Assembly (NCBI GenBank): GCA_964578605.1
Contig: CAZODO010000005.1
Span: 39,835-103,834, forward strand
Length of the DNA stretch: 64,000 nucleotides
Source of the DNA: JAXMHN01 sp964578605
GTDB lineage: Bacteria > Verrucomicrobiota > Verrucomicrobiia > Limisphaerales > SIBE01
Direction of reading: 5' to 3'
Shown here piece by piece: positions 60,868-64,000 of the stretch. Every line of letters begins with the position of its first letter. Position 1 is the first letter of the stretch. The notes beneath the pieces were generated by a model. The model saw only the letters and a program-made list of their open reading frames with translations, was not told the DNA's origin and ran no database searches. The position numbers were made by a program, and so were the translations under genes.

Positions 60868-63432
60868 ATGCCTGATCCACGATCGACCGAATTATCCATC
60901 CCACGCCGCAAATTTATCCAGATCTCAGCCGCCACCGTCGGCGCGGCGGGAGCCCTCGGTTTGCCCGAAGACGCCGGGGGCGCCGAGCCAACCGGGGGCA
61001 GCCCAAGTGCCGCCGCCGCCCCGAGACGCTCCTACAACGCTCCCTATGCCGGTGCATACCTCAACCGGGTCGCGTTCCCGCTCGGCGGCCTTGGCGCGGG
61101 GATGATCTGTCTCGAGGGGACAGGCGCTTTCTCCCATGTGTCTCTTCGGAACAAACCGGAAGTCTTCAATGAGCCGCTGATGTTCGCCGCTATTGCCCTC
61201 AAGGGAAGCCCGCGCCTGGCGCGCGTCGTTGAGGGGCAAGTGCCCGCTTGGAAGCTCTTCGGCTCGCCCGGGACCGGCAACGGTGCCGGGGGCAACTCCT
61301 TTGGATTGCCCCGGTTCAAAGAGGCGACCTTTGAGGCACGGTTCCCGTTCGGTGTAGTCCGCCTGTCCGAACCCAAGCACCCTATCCAAGCATCCCTCAC
61401 GGGCTGGAGCCCGTTCGAACCGGGCGATGCTGACAACTCAAGCTTGCCCGTGGCGGCGCTCGAATACCAGTTTGTCAATACTGGCACGGCACCGGTCGAC
61501 GCCGTGTTTTCGTTCAATGCGCGGAACTTCATGCGCGTCGGCCAGAACGAAATGGCGGTGCGCCCGGTCAAAGGCGGCTTCCTCCTTTGGGGCGGCCCGG
61601 GCAAAGACAAGCCCTGGGAAGAAGGCGCGTTCTGCGCCACCGTCTCGGACCCGGTGACGGTGAATTACGCCTGGTTCCGCGGCGGTTGGTTCGACCCCCT
61701 GACTATGGTCTGGAACGAAATCGCCTCCGCGGCCAGCATCGAGCGCCCGCCTGTCACCCAAGGTGGCGCGTCGCCCGGCGCGAGCCTGTTTGTGCCCCTG
61801 CAATTGAGCCCGGGCGAAACCAAGACCGTGACGGTGCGCCTGTCGTGGTTTTCCGGGCGGACGAACTTGCGGATTGGCAACGACCCGGAGGGCACCAGCA
61901 GTTCGCCTGAGAATTACCGGCCGTGGTATGCGGAGCGATTCACGGATGTCAATGCGGTCAATCTCTATTGGCGCGATCACTACGACGATTTGCGGGCCAA
62001 AACCAAACGTTTCAGCCAATGCTTCTACCAAAGCACGCTCCCGCCGGAAGTGCTTGAGGCCGTCGCCGCGAATCTGACCATCCTGAAATCTCCCACGGTC
62101 CTCCGCCAGGCCGATGGCAAACTCTGGGCCTGGGAGGGCTGCTCGGATAATTCCGGCTGTTGTCATGGCTCCTGCACTCACGTTTGGAATTACGCCCAAG
62201 CCATCCCCCATTTGTTCCCAAGCCTCGAACGGACGTTGCGCGAAACCGAGTTTGGGCCTTCTCAGAGCGAGCAGGGCCATCAAACGTTTCGTGCTTCCCT
62301 GCCCATCCGCCCGGTGGAACATGATTTCCACGCCGCGGCCGACGGACAATTGGGCGGGATCATGAAGGTTTTCCGTGAATGGCGCATTAGCGGCGATACG
62401 GAATGGCTCCGTCGCCTCTGGCCCAAGGTGAAGAAGAGCCTCGCGTACTGCATCGAAACGTGGGATCCAGGTCACAAGGGCATTCTCGAGGAACCGCATC
62501 ATAATACGTACGATATCGAGTTCTGGGGGCCTGACGGCATGTGCACCAGCTTCTACCTGGGCGCCCTCAAAGCCGCCTCACTCATGGCCAAAGCCCTCGG
62601 GGATGACGTCCCGCTTTACGCCGAACTCTTCGAAAAGGGCGTCCAAGCCGCCGAAACCGACCTTTATGACGGCGAGTACTTTATCCAGAAGATTCAATGG
62701 AAAAATCTCCAGGCGAAAAATCCGGTTGATGTGACAAGCTTCGGCGGCGCTTATTCGCCGGAAGCGATGGCCCTGATGGAGAAAGAAGGCCCTAAATACC
62801 AATACGGCACCGGCTGTCTATCCGATGGCGTCCTCGGTTCGTGGCTCGCCGGCGTCTGCGGTGTGGGGCAGGTCCTCGGCCGCGCGAAAGTCGCCAGCCA
62901 TCTCAAATCCGTCCACCGGTACAACCTCAAGCACGACCTTTCGGAGCACGCCAACCCTCAGCGTCCCTCTTACGCTTGCGGCCAGGAAGGCGGACTCCTC
63001 CTTTGCACCTGGCCGAAAGGCGGCGAATTGTCTCTTCCCTTCGTCTACTCGAACGAAGTGTGGACCGGCATTGAGTATCAAGTCGCCGCGCACTTGCTCC
63101 GCCTTGGAATGGTCAAGGAAGGGCTCGAGATCGTCCGCACTTGTCGCGACCGTTACGATGGCCGGATCCGAAACCCCTTCAACGAGTACGAATGCGGCCA
63201 TTGGTACGCCCGGGCGATGTCATCCTACGCGCTGCTCGAGGGACTCACCGGCGCTCGGTTTGACGCCGTGGAAAAGGTGCTCTACCTGCAACCGGCAATT
63301 CAGGGCGATTTCGAGAGCTTTTTTGCCGCGCAAGGCACCTACGGCACGGTTGGGGTGCGCGATGGCAAGCCGTTCTACACGCCTCAGCATGGCAGACTGG
63401 ACGTCCGCGAAATCAAGTTCCAGCCGGCCTGA
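60868..63432 (+). CDS. Tat-exported glycoside hydrolase family 116 (GBA2-like beta-glucosidase)
   Basis: 854 aa. Signal PRRKFIQISAATVGAAGALG. N-terminal beta-sandwich (AYLNRVAFPLGGLGAGMICL, LRNKPEVFNEPLMFAA), then an (alpha/alpha)6 barrel: CCHGSCTHVWNYAQAIPHLF, RTLRETEFGPSQSEQGHQTF, TYDIEFWGPDGMCTSFYLGA (the likely acid/base aspartate region), YGTGCLSDGVLGSWLAGVCG, NEVWTGIEYQVAAHLL, GHWYARAMSSYALLEGLTGA. These blocks match GH116, which includes glucosylceramidase GBA2 and bacterial beta-glucosidases/xylosidases. Substrate could be a plant or microbial glucoside. Confidence 0.93.
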   Translation: MPDPRSTELSIPRRKFIQISAATVGAAGALGLPEDAGGAEPTGGSPSAAAAPRRSYNAPYAGAYLNRVAFPLGGLGAGMICLEGTGAFSHVSLRNKPEVFNEPLMFAAIALKGSPRLARVVEGQVPAWKLFGSPGTGNGAGGNSFGLPRFKEATFEARFPFGVVRLSEPKHPIQASLTGWSPFEPGDADNSSLPVAALEYQFVNTGTAPVDAVFSFNARNFMRVGQNEMAVRPVKGGFLLWGGPGKDKPWEEGAFCATVSDPVTVNYAWFRGGWFDPLTMVWNEIASAASIERPPVTQGGASPGASLFVPLQLSPGETKTVTVRLSWFSGRTNLRIGNDPEGTSSSPENYRPWYAERFTDVNAVNLYWRDHYDDLRAKTKRFSQCFYQSTLPPEVLEAVAANLTILKSPTVLRQADGKLWAWEGCSDNSGCCHGSCTHVWNYAQAIPHLFPSLERTLRETEFGPSQSEQGHQTFRASLPIRPVEHDFHAAADGQLGGIMKVFREWRISGDTEWLRRLWPKVKKSLAYCIETWDPGHKGILEEPHHNTYDIEFWGPDGMCTSFYLGALKAASLMAKALGDDVPLYAELFEKGVQAAETDLYDGEYFIQKIQWKNLQAKNPVDVTSFGGAYSPEAMALMEKEGPKYQYGTGCLSDGVLGSWLAGVCGVGQVLGRAKVASHLKSVHRYNLKHDLSEHANPQRPSYACGQEGGLLLCTWPKGGELSLPFVYSNEVWTGIEYQVAAHLLRLGMVKEGLEIVRTCRDRYDGRIRNPFNEYECGHWYARAMSSYALLEGLTGARFDAVEKVLYLQPAIQGDFESFFAAQGTYGTVGVRDGKPFYTPQHGRLDVREIKFQPA

Positions 63433-63458
63433 GCCTGGCGGCACGCGCAATCACAGGC

Positions 63459-63731
63459 ATGCCTCCCGAGACCTGTCCCAATTGTGGCGCTGACGTCCCG
63501 CCTCGGGCTCGCGCGTGCCCTGAATGCGGCGCTTGCGAACAAACCGGCTGGTCGGAAGAAGCCGGAACCGGGAACCTCGGCCTTCCCGAGGAAGGGTTTG
63601 ATTATGACGACTTCGTGAAGCGCGAATTCGGGTCCAAGCGAGCCCTTCCTCATGGCATCCGCTGGTTTTGGTGGGCTGTGGGCTTGATCCTGGCCGGGTT
63701 GCTCTTTTGGCTGACGTTGGGCTCCTGGTAG
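63459..63731 (+). CDS. Zinc-ribbon single-pass membrane protein
   Basis: 90 aa. N-terminal zinc ribbon ETCPNCGADVPPRARACPEC with two CxxC pairs; acidic linker NLGLPEEGFDYDDFVKREFG; C-terminal TM WFWWAVGLILAGLLFWLTLG. 26 bp after the GH116 gene. The pattern is common in this phylum but its function is unknown. Confidence 0.82.
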   Translation: MPPETCPNCGADVPPRARACPECGACEQTGWSEEAGTGNLGLPEEGFDYDDFVKREFGSKRALPHGIRWFWWAVGLILAGLLFWLTLGSW

Positions 63732-63907
63732 CGTCGGCACGTCGGGTTGGAGCGATCGTTGCCGACTGTTTTGGGCACCTCGGCATTCTTCGGGGCAGAC
63801 GGATTCTCGTTCGTGGGGTGGTTGAAAAAGGGGCGGTCGCGGGCGTTGGCCATGGCGAGCGCGAGACCAAGCGGGGGACGAGTGCTGTTCTGACGGGCTC
63901 CTTCCGA

Positions 63908-63945
63908 TGTTCCACTATGATAGATTACTGAAACATCACTGGAAT
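63908..63945. repeat. Short 11-bp-period inverted array (site E)
   Basis: In the final intergenic stretch (63732-64000), which has no other feature I can defend. Left unit TGTTCCACTAT (63908-63918); loop GATAG (63919-63923); right units ATTACTGAAAC (63924-63934) and ATCACTGGAAT (63935-63945). Fewer units than the other sites, but the same period, inversion and short loop, and units close to those at sites B and D. It is preceded by TTCCG, as is site B. Confidence 0.6.
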
Positions 63946-64000
63946 ACTAGCCCGCATTTCTCACCGATACTTCGGGCAACGGGGCGAAAGTTAGCTTGCA

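Overview
The window reads as a chromosomal segment of a fairly GC-rich, Gram-negative bacterium, most likely a soil or sediment member of the Verrucomicrobiota (Pedosphaerales/Limisphaerales type). Reasons: many Sec- or Tat-exported enzymes of types common in that phylum (Gfo/Idh/MocA oxidoreductases, a GGNSSSE-type FAD oxidoreductase, a PQQ-like propeller fused to a DUF1080-type domain, an HzsA-like haem protein, DUF1343/NamZ, GH116), zinc-ribbon mini-proteins, a likely outer-membrane barrel, and a split complex I operon. The assignment is by gene content only. No rRNA, tRNA, CRISPR array, prophage or intact insertion sequence was recognised.

Layout. 1-7680 (minus): membrane-arm operon of respiratory complex I, nuoH-J-K-L-M-M'-N, with no nuoI and two nuoM genes; nuoN runs off the left edge. 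8078-11248 (plus): MgtE Mg2+ channel, then a RhaM-like mutarotase and an exported AGE-family epimerase. 11375-13944: two-component pair (REC-kinase plus NtrC-type regulator). 14120-16482: exported coiled-coil protein, likely outer-membrane barrel, ACT-domain regulator. 16541-23032 (minus): URO-D-like protein, methyltransferase, GT2, methyltransferase, GT4 and an exported beta-propeller glycosidase; a probable glycan operon. 23391-26163 (minus): NtrC/NtrY-type pair. 26405-35129: exported catabolic and redox proteins around a decayed DUF4351 gene. 35285-41577 (minus): ABC-2 export genes and a TPR protein. 41704-47712 (plus): CBM9/DUF4838-like protein and an RND efflux pair. 47834-56456: membrane protein, oxidoreductase plus NamZ, dprA, a large exported propeller protein and an orphan kinase. 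56903-63731 (plus): mini zinc ribbon, oxidoreductase plus propeller pair, UVR-motif protein, GH116 and a second zinc ribbon.

The least explained signal is non-coding. At five intergenic sites (near 23.2, 38.2, 47.8, 56.6 and 63.9 kb) there are 40-95 bp elements built of contiguous 11-bp units in two inverted arms around a short loop. Unit sequence is similar within a site but differs between sites (AT-rich at 23.2 kb, GC-rich at 47.8 kb), while the 11-bp period and inverted layout persist. I know of no named family with this description. A second, unrelated repeat with 17-bp palindromes lies at 1.8-2.0 kb and 37.9-38.1 kb. In the Nuo operon, NuoL has a lengthened lateral-helix region and the second NuoM lacks the TM7 pumping lysine, which suggests a '2M'-type complex I with an unusual extra antiporter-like subunit.

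Genes act in evident groups: respiratory proton pumping; sugar epimerisation; cell-surface glycan assembly; export and efflux; and uptake or breakdown of glycosides and peptidoglycan fragments by exported enzymes. Functions are from motif recognition by eye; no database search was run.
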